Below, one piece after another: positions 39,729 to 46,705 of a stretch of 64,000 nt of DNA. Position 1 is the first letter of the stretch, and every line of letters starts with the position of its first letter. This DNA comes from Pseudomonadota bacterium (GTDB taxonomy: Bacteria; Pseudomonadota; Gammaproteobacteria; Acidiferrobacterales; Acidiferrobacteraceae). The notes beneath the pieces are model-generated. The model worked only from the letters and a program-made list of their open reading frames with translations. It was not told where the DNA came from and searched no databases. The stretch is from NCBI GenBank assembly GCA_021816625.1, contig JAKAXM010000003.1, forward strand, positions 1 to 64,000, given 5' to 3'. Both the position numbers and the translations under genes were made by a program.

Positions 39729-40280
39729 CTGTCGCGGTTTACGGTCCGCAAGGCGAGGCTCCATATAGCCGATATCGATCGCGGTTACTACGCCGATCAC
39801 GCCCTGACGCTCGCGCAACACCCCTCGGAGACCGATGAACGGGTCATGGTGCGTTTGCTCGCGTTCATCCGCCACGCAGATCCGGGGCTGGTTTTGGGTG
39901 CCGGTGTAGGCGATACCGGCGAACCGGATCTCGCCATCAAGGATCTGACCGGCGCCATGCGGCTTTCCATTGACGTCGGCTTGCCCGATTGGCGGCGCGT
40001 CAAGAAGAGTGTGCTGCGGACCCGCGAGCATGTCGTCTATACCTACGGCGGGCGCGCCGCCACATCTTGGTGGAAACTCGCGGCCGAGCCCCTTGCGGCC
40101 TGCCCGAATCTCACCGTCATGGCCGTGCCCGATGCGACGCTCGCCGCGATGGCTGCCCTCATCGAGCGCAGCATGGAGTTCGACTGCATGGTCCAGGATG
40201 GTGAGCTACGGCTTACGGCAGGGACAAGATCCGTTTCGGCCGATATCGTTTCCTGGCAGACTGTCACGAACCTGCCATAA
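39729..40280 (+). CDS. yaeQ: YaeQ family protein, probable CTG start
   Basis: The frame encodes YaeQ from its very N-terminus: (L)SRFTVRKARLHIADIDR, YYADHALTLAQHPSETDERVMVRLLAFIRHA, and the PD-(D/E)XK-like core with IKDLTGAMRLSIDVGLPDWRRVKKS. No ATG, GTG or TTG exists in frame before ATG 39846, which would delete about 39 conserved residues. CTG 39729 lies 7 nt after GAGGA and gives 183 residues, against 181 for E. coli YaeQ. An ATG at 39679 is in another frame and would need a -1 shift at the T5 run (39724-39728). YaeQ function is unsettled; a nuclease-like fold is reported. Confidence 0.82.
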   Translation: MSRFTVRKARLHIADIDRGYYADHALTLAQHPSETDERVMVRLLAFIRHADPGLVLGAGVGDTGEPDLAIKDLTGAMRLSIDVGLPDWRRVKKSVLRTREHVVYTYGGRAATSWWKLAAEPLAACPNLTVMAVPDATLAAMAALIERSMEFDCMVQDGELRLTAGTRSVSADIVSWQTVTNLP

Positions 40281-40351
40281 GGCACGGGTACTCTGCTGCT
40301 CGGCCCTTAGGCGGCCGCAAACCCCGTGCCCATGCTGTAGTAAGGAGAGTA

Positions 40352-40810
40352 ATGAGATTCACCCATTTTATGACCGCCGTCCTCGTCTCCCTTCCCCTCG
40401 TGGCCGCTGTTGCTCCGCGCGCCTTAGCGGAGACACGCATTCAGTCAGACATCGCTTATCGAAAAGATTTGATGTTTGCCATGGACTGGAATCTTGTGCG
40501 CATTGCCCAAATGGTACGTCACCAGCGGCCCCTTGACCGTAACCGATTGGCCTACGAAGGTCGTGCCCTGGCCGCGCTAGGGGTTCTGCCGTGGACGGCC
40601 TTCGTTCCGGGCTCGGATTATGGCCAGACCAAGGCCAAGCCGCTTATTTGGCAACAAGGCCAGGCCTTTCAGAAGGCGGTTCTGTCTTTTGAAGCAGCGA
40701 CCCGCGCTCTCCAGGCCGCAACCGCTCAAGGCCGCCTTAGCGCGGTGGCTCATCCGCTCGAAGAGGTCGCGCGCGGCTGTCATTCCTGCCATCACCGTTT
40801 CATGAAGTAG
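40352..40810 (+). CDS. Cytochrome c' family protein
   Basis: This 152-residue periplasmic haem protein has an N-terminal signal peptide ending ALA (cut at about residue 26). A four-helix-bundle-type body follows, with the haem site C143-H-S-C146-H147 five residues from the C-terminus, the classic cytochrome c' placement. Cytochromes c' bind NO and CO, and some take part in electron transfer. The conserved region around residues 35-60 starts with DIAYRKDLMFAMDWNL. A strong AAGGAGAG site precedes the ATG. It converges with a cytochrome b561 gene, a frequent functional partner. Confidence 0.88.
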   Translation: MRFTHFMTAVLVSLPLVAAVAPRALAETRIQSDIAYRKDLMFAMDWNLVRIAQMVRHQRPLDRNRLAYEGRALAALGVLPWTAFVPGSDYGQTKAKPLIWQQGQAFQKAVLSFEAATRALQAATAQGRLSAVAHPLEEVARGCHSCHHRFMK

Positions 40811-40987
40811 GGCGCGCAGGTCCGACGGCGCCGTTTTCTCTGCTCGCAAGCGCGCCCCCCTCAGGGTGCGGGCCCATTTGTCGCGCCTACCCGATACCGT
40901 CGATGACGGCCAGATCCGCCCCGCATTTCCGCCAGTAGGCGTAGGCCGGCCCATGCGCACATCCTAGTCGCCACCGCATCCAGGCGT

Positions 40988-41683
40988 TTAGGCGGTCACT
41001 ACGAGCCAGGTTGCCAGCACAGAGGCGAGCGCCACGAGCCCTGCGAGCCAGAGACGCGCAAAAAACGGCGCGGGTCTTGGCGCGGGCGCCGGCAGATCCG
41101 CGTGGCCGGTGAGCATGGGCTTTACGAGATCGTGTTTCCCTATGACCCGGTGCGCGATGATAGCCAATATATGGATGCCGACAAGTCCGAGGATGAGATC
41201 AAAATTGAGTTTATGGATGTGCGTCAGGAGGTCCCCTGTCCGATTGCGTACGAATCGATTCAAGGGACCTGCGGTCAATATGTCGTCGGTCGCAAATAAG
41301 CCGGTCCCCACCTGCACGGACAACACGAGCAGAAAAGCCATCACCGACCAGCCTCCCAAGGGATTGTGTCCCAAGCGCCAGCGTGTGTCCTTGCCCGCCG
41401 ACCGCAGGTATTGCCATACGCGGCGCGGCGAAGCGACAAAGGATGAGAAGCGTGCCGTCTCGCTACCTATGAGCCCCCATAGCAAACGAAATACGAGCAG
41501 GGCCAACACCGCGTAACCGCCCCACATGTGGTAGACGAGAAAGCGCTGGCCCAAATGACTCGATGCCCATTCCCATCCGATAAGGAGCACGAGTAGCCAA
41601 TGAAACAAGCGCGTCGGGAGATCCCAGACGCGGACGGTTTCTGTGATTAGGCCCTGGTTTTTCCCGCACGCATCATCGCCCAT
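40988..41683 (-). CDS. Bacterial cytochrome b561 / Ni,Fe-hydrogenase-type cytochrome b
   Basis: This 231-residue membrane protein has four main helices and His residues placed for two haems b: PTRLFHWLLVLLIGWEW, VYHMWGGYAVLALLVFRLLWGLIGSETARF, and THIHKLNFDLILGLVGIHILAIIAHRVIGK. The GSETARFSSFV loop is typical of B561_bact proteins that pass electrons between quinone and periplasmic c-type cytochromes. A fifth hydrophobic C-terminal segment is present. The start at 41683 follows GAGAGGG; the longer frame (to 41743) has no homology. Its natural partner would be the convergent cytochrome c'. Confidence 0.88.
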   Translation of the reverse strand: MGDDACGKNQGLITETVRVWDLPTRLFHWLLVLLIGWEWASSHLGQRFLVYHMWGGYAVLALLVFRLLWGLIGSETARFSSFVASPRRVWQYLRSAGKDTRWRLGHNPLGGWSVMAFLLVLSVQVGTGLFATDDILTAGPLNRFVRNRTGDLLTHIHKLNFDLILGLVGIHILAIIAHRVIGKHDLVKPMLTGHADLPAPAPRPAPFFARLWLAGLVALASVLATWLVVTA

Positions 41684-41808
41684 CCCAACCCTCTCAATCG
41701 CAACAAATTGTTGACACGGATGCCCCGAAAACCCGCCGATCATACGGCATATGTCGTAACCATGTAAGTTCTCTTAAACCCTTCATAAACGCATATTCTA
41801 CCGCCCCC

Positions 41809-41826
41809 ATGTCACAAATCTGTCAT
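41809..41826 (+). promoter_or_regulatory. Pho-box-like PhoB site upstream of the TonB receptor
   Basis: Two 7-bp direct repeats, ATGTCAC (41809-41815) and CTGTCAT (41820-41826), are separated by AAAT and offset by exactly 11 bp. This is the architecture of the PhoB consensus CTGTCAT-N4-CTGTCAT (5/7 and 7/7 matches). It lies 92 bp before the receptor start. A candidate -10 (TCATAT, 41845-41850) is about 8 bp further away than in E. coli phoA, so activity is uncertain. Confidence 0.55.
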
Positions 41827-41917
41827 CAGGACACACCTTTGGCGTCATATGTCTCAGGCAGAGTCCGCTTCGCAAAAGTTCCTGATTCGATAAAAAATAG
41901 CGGAGGTAATATACGTC

Positions 41918-44287
41918 ATGTCCCGTAACGTTCAGATCCCCATGCCCGCGCTTAGGCCGGCGGTGCTCGTGGCATCCTGCGTCATGTGCGCCATTGCCAG
42001 CATGTCGGTGGCACGCGCGGCGGTGAATGTCGGTACTGTAAGTGCACAAAGCGCCAAGAAGAACCGGGAGCTGCTGAAAGCGACCAATAGCAAACTTACG
42101 AAAAAGCAGATTCTAAAGGCCACACAGACAGAGCGCGTCATAAGCCGTCGGGAGATTAATGCCAATGGTCCGGCCGCCGGTGCTGCGCAGGCGCTTGCTC
42201 TGGCCCCGGGCATCGCGGTCCGCGGTTACGGCGGCATCAGTGGGTCGGCGCGTTACGAGATTGCCGTTCGCGGGGTAAAGGTGGGGTGGTCCAGCGTCAA
42301 CGGCGACGTCGAGCGCAACGGGATAACGGTACTGTTCGATGGCGTCCCGATGAATAACCTCATATCGCATAACGGCGGCTGGGATTCGAACGAGATCCCG
42401 ATCATGCAGCTCATCTCGGGCGTGAACGTGATCTACGGACCCGGCAACCCCGATACCCGGTGGTTCGATAGTGTCGGCGGGACCGTGAACTTCGTGCCCG
42501 TGCAGCCGACCGAAAAAGCCAACGCAGACATTGGTCTTACGTATGGCAGTGACCAGACCGAGGGCGCCAATCTCATCGTAAATACCGGGACCCACGGCGG
42601 CTGGTCCACGGTCGTGGCGGGCGGCTTTAGCCGCAACAATACCTTCCGTACGGGTTCGTTTTCTGCGCCCAGCCGTTCCTCGGCCCTGTTCGCCAAGACG
42701 GTAAAAACCTTTTCGGCAGGTTCTTTGAGCATCGGCGGCTATGCCGACGATACGACTGAGTTCCGTCCGAACTTTATTCCGGTAAACCCCATCCCGGCGG
42801 GACCCAACGGCAGCGCCATTACGGTGGACGGGACCGCCAACACCCCTTTGTATAGTCAGTCTACGACCGGCTACTACTCTTCCTTGCCGGAGGATGTGTG
42901 GTTCAAGCAGATCGTGGTGCGCGATCGCATGCTTTACTCGAAATTGAACCTGGACATCGCCCCCGACCTCACCATGCACGATATGGTCTGGTACCGGCAT
43001 GGGCATCGCGTGCATTGGCGCGTGGATAATTATAATTACAACGGCGCCCCGCCCGGCACGGTCAATTCCGAGTACTACAATCCGCGTTCTGATACCTACG
43101 GAAACCGCGTGAGTTTTGACTGGGCCTTGCCTATGGACCTCGTCAAGGCGGGCGCGTCGTGGATCAACCAGACCTACTCGACCCCGTATACGGGCTACAA
43201 CGAGACCTACGGGACGAGCCCGGCCAATCCCGTTCAGTACAACAACGATACGCTGACCAACACCTATCTCACGGGCTTCGTGCAAGACGCGATATCGCCT
43301 ATCAAGTCCTTTACGATTACGCCCGGTATAGCCGCCGTTGATTTTCAGACGCAGTTTTTCAATAACGGCGCAAGCTATACGCCGCCTGGTGCTACCAATC
43401 AGACGGTCGCCCCGAGCGATAGCAAGGTGTTTACGAGGCTCGAGCCGTCGGTCGGTGCGGTCTTTAGGGTAACGCCGCATTGGTCGCTCTACGGCAATGG
43501 CGCCGAGACCTACCAGAACCCGGGGGACAACGCCTTTGGGGCCTACAGCGGCAGCAACGCCATAAACCTGGGGAGCCTAAAGCCCGTCAAGAGCGTGGAC
43601 TATGAACTCGGAACGCGCTTCCTTCTTCGTCATGCCGGTCTTTTGCGGCATTTCGTGATGAACGCGGATGTGTACCGGGACCGTCTCAGCAATGAAACCT
43701 TGGCGACCTACATATCGACCGGGGGCAATTTCGCGACCACCGAGTTTGCCTCGGCTAGCGCCACCTATCAGGGGCTCAATGTCAGTGCCCAGGATAGTCC
43801 CAGCTGGCACTGGCATGTGTTTGGCAACGTGGCCGTGACACGGGCGCATTTCGATTCGTATGTGCCAAGCGGCAGCACGCAAAACTACGCCGGCTACCCG
43901 GTCTCCTACAGCCCGGACTTGACGGCGGCCTTGGGGCTCAATTATCGGGTGGCATTCGGCAGCTACCTGGTATCCCCGGGGGTATCCGACCAATACACGG
44001 GGTCGCAGTACCTCTTTAGCAACGTCGCCAATGCGCCGACCAATAACGTTCAGATGCCGTCTTATAACATCGTGAACACCCAGGTCGCTGTAAAGGCGGG
44101 CACCGACGTCTTCGGGCTGTCGTCTGTCACGGTGACCGTGGGTATCACCAACCTTCTGAATAAGCGCTATGACCCCATCGAGTACCTAACGAGCGGGGGT
44201 TACTTTGGCGGGAACAGCGCCGGGGCCGTGCTCGCCGACCCAGGCGCGCCGCGTCAATACTTCATCAACCTAAACGCGCGCTTCTAA
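41918..44287 (+). CDS. TonB-dependent outer membrane receptor
   Basis: This 789-residue protein has a signal peptide (cut at about residue 34), a possible TonB box (VNVGTVSAQ, about 37-45), a Lys-rich linker (about 46-75), a plug domain (about 75-195; ERVISRREINANG, FDGVPMNN, VIYGPGNPDTRWFDSVGGTVNF) and a 22-strand-type barrel ending ...APRQYFINLNARF with terminal Phe. The LNKRYDP block near the C-terminus is standard. No Fur box was seen upstream; the Pho-box-like repeat suggests phosphate-starvation control and an organophosphate or metal-phosphate ligand. Substrate is unproven. No TonB/ExbBD or ABC genes are adjacent. Confidence 0.9.
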   Translation: MSRNVQIPMPALRPAVLVASCVMCAIASMSVARAAVNVGTVSAQSAKKNRELLKATNSKLTKKQILKATQTERVISRREINANGPAAGAAQALALAPGIAVRGYGGISGSARYEIAVRGVKVGWSSVNGDVERNGITVLFDGVPMNNLISHNGGWDSNEIPIMQLISGVNVIYGPGNPDTRWFDSVGGTVNFVPVQPTEKANADIGLTYGSDQTEGANLIVNTGTHGGWSTVVAGGFSRNNTFRTGSFSAPSRSSALFAKTVKTFSAGSLSIGGYADDTTEFRPNFIPVNPIPAGPNGSAITVDGTANTPLYSQSTTGYYSSLPEDVWFKQIVVRDRMLYSKLNLDIAPDLTMHDMVWYRHGHRVHWRVDNYNYNGAPPGTVNSEYYNPRSDTYGNRVSFDWALPMDLVKAGASWINQTYSTPYTGYNETYGTSPANPVQYNNDTLTNTYLTGFVQDAISPIKSFTITPGIAAVDFQTQFFNNGASYTPPGATNQTVAPSDSKVFTRLEPSVGAVFRVTPHWSLYGNGAETYQNPGDNAFGAYSGSNAINLGSLKPVKSVDYELGTRFLLRHAGLLRHFVMNADVYRDRLSNETLATYISTGGNFATTEFASASATYQGLNVSAQDSPSWHWHVFGNVAVTRAHFDSYVPSGSTQNYAGYPVSYSPDLTAALGLNYRVAFGSYLVSPGVSDQYTGSQYLFSNVANAPTNNVQMPSYNIVNTQVAVKAGTDVFGLSSVTVTVGITNLLNKRYDPIEYLTSGGYFGGNSAGAVLADPGAPRQYFINLNARF

Positions 44288-44311
44288 CTGTAAGTCCTTC
44301 TTCTCCTCATT

Positions 44312-44348
44312 GAGGGTCCAGGCCACGTCGGCCCGGACCCTCTTTTTT
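44312..44348 (+). terminator. Intrinsic terminator of the TonB receptor gene
   Basis: GAGGGTCC (44312-44319) pairs with GGACCCTC (44335-44342), with an inner GGCC/GGCC stem (44321-44324, 44330-44333) and six T at 44343-44348. The convergent HiPIP gene stops at 44350, but the minus strand lacks a T-run after this hairpin. Confidence 0.88.
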
Positions 44349-44349
44349 A

Positions 44350-44670
44350 TTACTTATCCAATCTGGGCGTAAAGAGTACGCAGTACCCCATCGGGCTTAT
44401 GCGGCCAGCCACCTTAACGCAATGCCCCATGGCCATCGTGCCGGTGGGTTTCAGGCCCTGCATCATCATACCGTTGGAGTGGCCGACGGCCGGCAGAAAG
44501 AAGCGGCACATCCCGCACATGTCGTGCCCTTTGGGGTGGTCCTGGTAGTGCACGATCACCTTGGCAAGCCGCAAAGTGGCGGCTCGCGCTACCGTGACGC
44601 CAGGTAGCGCACAGCCTGCGGTGGTTAGCATAGTCCTCAGGAAACGACGCCGAGAAAGCGGATTTTTCAT
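44350..44670 (-). CDS. Tat-exported high-potential iron-sulfur protein (HiPIP)
   Basis: This 106-residue protein starts with a twin-arginine signal (SRRRFLRTML, cut at about ARA, residue 30). Four Cys bind one [4Fe-4S] cluster: C52-G-M-C55-RFF, C84, and C97-VLFTP, matching the HiPIP pattern C-x2-C...C...C. Classical HiPIPs have about 14 residues between Cys2 and Cys3; here there are 28, including a Met-rich stretch (NGMMMQGL...TMAMGH). HiPIPs carry electrons in the periplasm, and the iron oxidase Iro of acidithiobacilli belongs to the family. AGGAG precedes the ATG. The EEP gene lies 62 bp upstream on the same strand. Confidence 0.87.
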   Translation of the reverse strand: MKNPLSRRRFLRTMLTTAGCALPGVTVARAATLRLAKVIVHYQDHPKGHDMCGMCRFFLPAVGHSNGMMMQGLKPTGTMAMGHCVKVAGRISPMGYCVLFTPRLDK

Positions 44671-44732
44671 AGCCTGATCTCCTGTGATCGAACGGTACGG
44701 TCCGATGTCGGTCGGAGGGACCCCTGCATCTA

Positions 44733-45458
44733 TCAAGACGCCGCGCGAACACCTAAGGTCAACAGGTAGGCCTTGTGGTCAGACAGCGGCGGCCCGTCGT
44801 TGGGTGCCGGGCGGGCATCGAGGATGCGCTGGGGCGCGACCCCGTTTACAAAGATATAATCGATCCGGGTCTGAGGATTATCGGCAGGAAAGGTGGGGCC
44901 GGGGGGCCTCGGGCTTGCGGCATGGCTGTCGAGCCACGCCGACTGAGTGAGGACGCGGATGCCGGCGGCATCCGGGGGGGCGTTGAAATCGCCGGCCAGG
45001 CATTGGGGGCCCGGAAAGACGCTTAACGCCCGGGCAAGCGCTGCTGTCTGCGCGTGGTTCTGGTTAGGAACCCAGGAGCAGTGGACGTTTGTGAATTGCC
45101 AGACCTCGCCCTGCCAGGCGAAGGTCGCGCCCATGGCTCGCCGGAAGGAGGGGTCTTCGTCACTGTCTGTGCGGGGCAGTGCGTAGGACCAGGGGGCGCT
45201 CAAGGGTATGCGCGATAGGATGGCGCAGCCGCGCTCCGGTTCGGACTCACGCGCCGCCATGAAAAGCTTGTGGGGGTAATCCAGCCTCTCCGCCAATTCC
45301 CGGGCCTGGTCGCAATCGGGCCGGGCGCACACCGCTTGCAAGGCGACGAGTTGGGGATGTTCGTCTCGTAACAGTGCCACGATGCGCTCGCGGCGCAGGT
45401 CCCATGACCCAAAGCCATCCTGGTCGTAATTGAGATTGAGCGTGAGGATCTTCAACAT
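44733..45458 (-). CDS. Endonuclease/exonuclease/phosphatase (EEP) family protein with altered active site
   Basis: This 241-residue protein has the EEP (DNase I-like) fold motifs: TLNLNYDQDG at the start (Asn10), TNVHCSW (about 126), AGDFNAPPDA (156-159), TRIDYIFVNG (about 197-205) and LSDHKAYL (226-228). The usual metal-binding Glu of the LQEV motif is Ala42 here (ALQAVCARPDC), so catalysis may be lost or altered. ATG 45458 fits the fold start; the longer frame to 45785 adds low-complexity, non-homologous residues. No signal peptide is visible. HiPIP lies downstream. Confidence 0.8.
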   Translation of the reverse strand: MLKILTLNLNYDQDGFGSWDLRRERIVALLRDEHPQLVALQAVCARPDCDQARELAERLDYPHKLFMAARESEPERGCAILSRIPLSAPWSYALPRTDSDEDPSFRRAMGATFAWQGEVWQFTNVHCSWVPNQNHAQTAALARALSVFPGPQCLAGDFNAPPDAAGIRVLTQSAWLDSHAASPRPPGPTFPADNPQTRIDYIFVNGVAPQRILDARPAPNDGPPLSDHKAYLLTLGVRAAS

Positions 45459-45855
45459 ACACGGAGTGTAGGGAGGGAGCGTCGCGCCTGCTATCCGACC
45501 CCGGTATGGGTCCTGCGCTTGGTGCGCGGCTGGCGATGGCCTCTCGCCCGAGGCCCGCTGGGCGGCGGCACATCTCCTGGGGGTCGATGTGGCACGGCTG
45601 TGCGGGGATGCCGGGCGCGCGTGACCGGGCCTAAGCGCAGGTCTTGACTTTTTTGGTCGGGCACACACCGAGATCCGGCGCGTGCAGTCCAGGTACGCCC
45701 TTTGGTATTCGACGCAATGGTTGCGGTCTGCCCTGCCGCGAATCAGGATTGAGTGGCAGTCGTCCCGTGTCGTGATGTCCGGCAAAAGGGAGGCCGCGAG
45801 GTGCGGGACTCAAGCCAACGGCAGAGGGGGGTTGGCCGCTTGCCTAGTGAGATGA
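45459..45855. other. Gene-poor stretch between the EEP gene and initiator tRNA
   Basis: About 400 bp without a supported gene. Minus-strand frames of 60 and about 110 codons cross it; one is Cys-containing but lacks a ribosome site, a recognisable motif and a usual start. No repeat, terminator or operator stood out. It should contain the 3' processing/termination region of the tRNA and the promoter of the EEP-HiPIP pair. Confidence 0.5.
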
Positions 45856-45932
<77 letters not shown>

Positions 45933-46126
45933 TCAAAGGACGCGAAGTCTATCACGTTCCGGGGTGATGGCAAGCCCTTTGCCGCAAATCGCGCGGGCCG
46001 GGGCATGTACAGCCGGGTTCGGTCGTCGAGACCAGTCGCGTGTTAGGCGGGCGGGGCATGGGCCCTGCCCGGTGCGGTATCGGGGTCGACGTAAGGGGGG
46101 GGCGTGGCCCCTGCCGGGCCCGCGCA

Positions 46127-46154
46127 TTGAAGTTTCCGGAGGAAAGCTTATAAT
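46127..46154 (+). promoter_or_regulatory. Predicted promoter of the rimP-nusA-infB operon
   Basis: TTGAAG (46127-46132) lies 16 nt before a perfect TATAAT (46149-46154). Transcription would begin about 46161, leaving a leader of about 58 nt. The GC-rich stretch 45933-46126 between the divergent tRNA and this promoter holds no gene. Confidence 0.75.
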
Positions 46155-46190
46155 TCGCCTTTATCTCTCAGCATGAAGGTCGTACGGCGG

Positions 46191-46210
46191 AAGTGGGCAT
46201 ATGCCCACTT
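46191..46210 (+). promoter_or_regulatory. rimP leader hairpin
   Basis: A perfect palindrome (AAGTGGGC-ATAT-GCCCACTT) followed by TT ends just before the rimP start. A stem-loop of this GTGGGC/GCCCAC type is a conserved rimP leader element in gammaproteobacteria, likely acting as an attenuator or in autoregulation by NusA. An ATG at 46201 lies in its centre and would be occluded when folded. Confidence 0.75.
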
Positions 46211-46218
46211 TTGCGTTT

Positions 46219-46680
46219 ATGGTCATGGAGAAGCGAATTCAGGCAGAACGGCTGCGTGCCTTGGTGGAGCCTGCGGTGGCGCGACTCGGTTTCGAGGTCG
46301 TCGATATCGAGTTTATAAGCGGTCAAAAGACCCTGCGGATCTACATAGATGGGCCGGCCGGCATCGATGTCGATGACTGTGCGCGGGTGAGCCGCCAGGT
46401 GAGCGCGCTGTTTGATGTCGAAGATCCGATCCCGGGGCATTATACGTTGGAGATCTCCTCGCCGGGGCTCGATAGGCCCCTGGCGCGGCCCGCCGATTTT
46501 ACGCGGTTTACGGGTTCAATGGTCAAGATCAAGACCGCGTTGCCCGTGGACGGGCGGCGCAATTTTCAAGGCCGACTTCTGGGCTGGGACGGTGAGCGCG
46601 TGAGCCTGGAGATTGACGAGACGCGGTATGATCTCGCGTTCGAGAATATTGAGAAAGCGAGGCTCGTGCCCGAAATATAA
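46219..46680 (+). CDS. rimP: Ribosome maturation factor RimP
   Basis: This protein of about 153 residues is needed for 30S assembly. It shows RLRALVEPAVARLGFEVVDIEFISG, LRIYIDGPAGIDVDDCARVSRQVSALFDVEDPIPGHYTLEISSPGLDRPL, and a C-terminal SH3-like domain. The start is ambiguous: ATG 46201 lies inside the leader hairpin, and ATG 46219 or 46225 (MEKRIQAERL) fit homologue length better. No clear ribosome site precedes any of them. nusA follows after 25 bp. Confidence 0.92.
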   Translation: MVMEKRIQAERLRALVEPAVARLGFEVVDIEFISGQKTLRIYIDGPAGIDVDDCARVSRQVSALFDVEDPIPGHYTLEISSPGLDRPLARPADFTRFTGSMVKIKTALPVDGRRNFQGRLLGWDGERVSLEIDETRYDLAFENIEKARLVPEI

Positions 46681-46705
46681 AGGGTAAGGGTAGCTGGAGG
46701 CAGTG

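Noticed and set aside
40281-40330. GGCACGGG/CCCGTGCC inverted repeat with nested hairpin between yaeQ and cytochrome c'
   Set aside because: A structured spacer, but it lacks a T-run and has a large loop. It was not called a terminator; it may still be an RNA structure.
42113-43480. A 455-codon antisense frame within the TonB receptor gene
   Set aside because: Arg/Val/Ile-rich translation without motifs; the + strand gene has a signal peptide, plug and barrel features.
45459-45785. Upstream extension of the EEP gene, including a Cys-containing peptide
   Set aside because: It begins at a non-ATG codon without a ribosome site. Composition decays to Pro/Arg/Ala-rich sequence and homology starts only at 45458.
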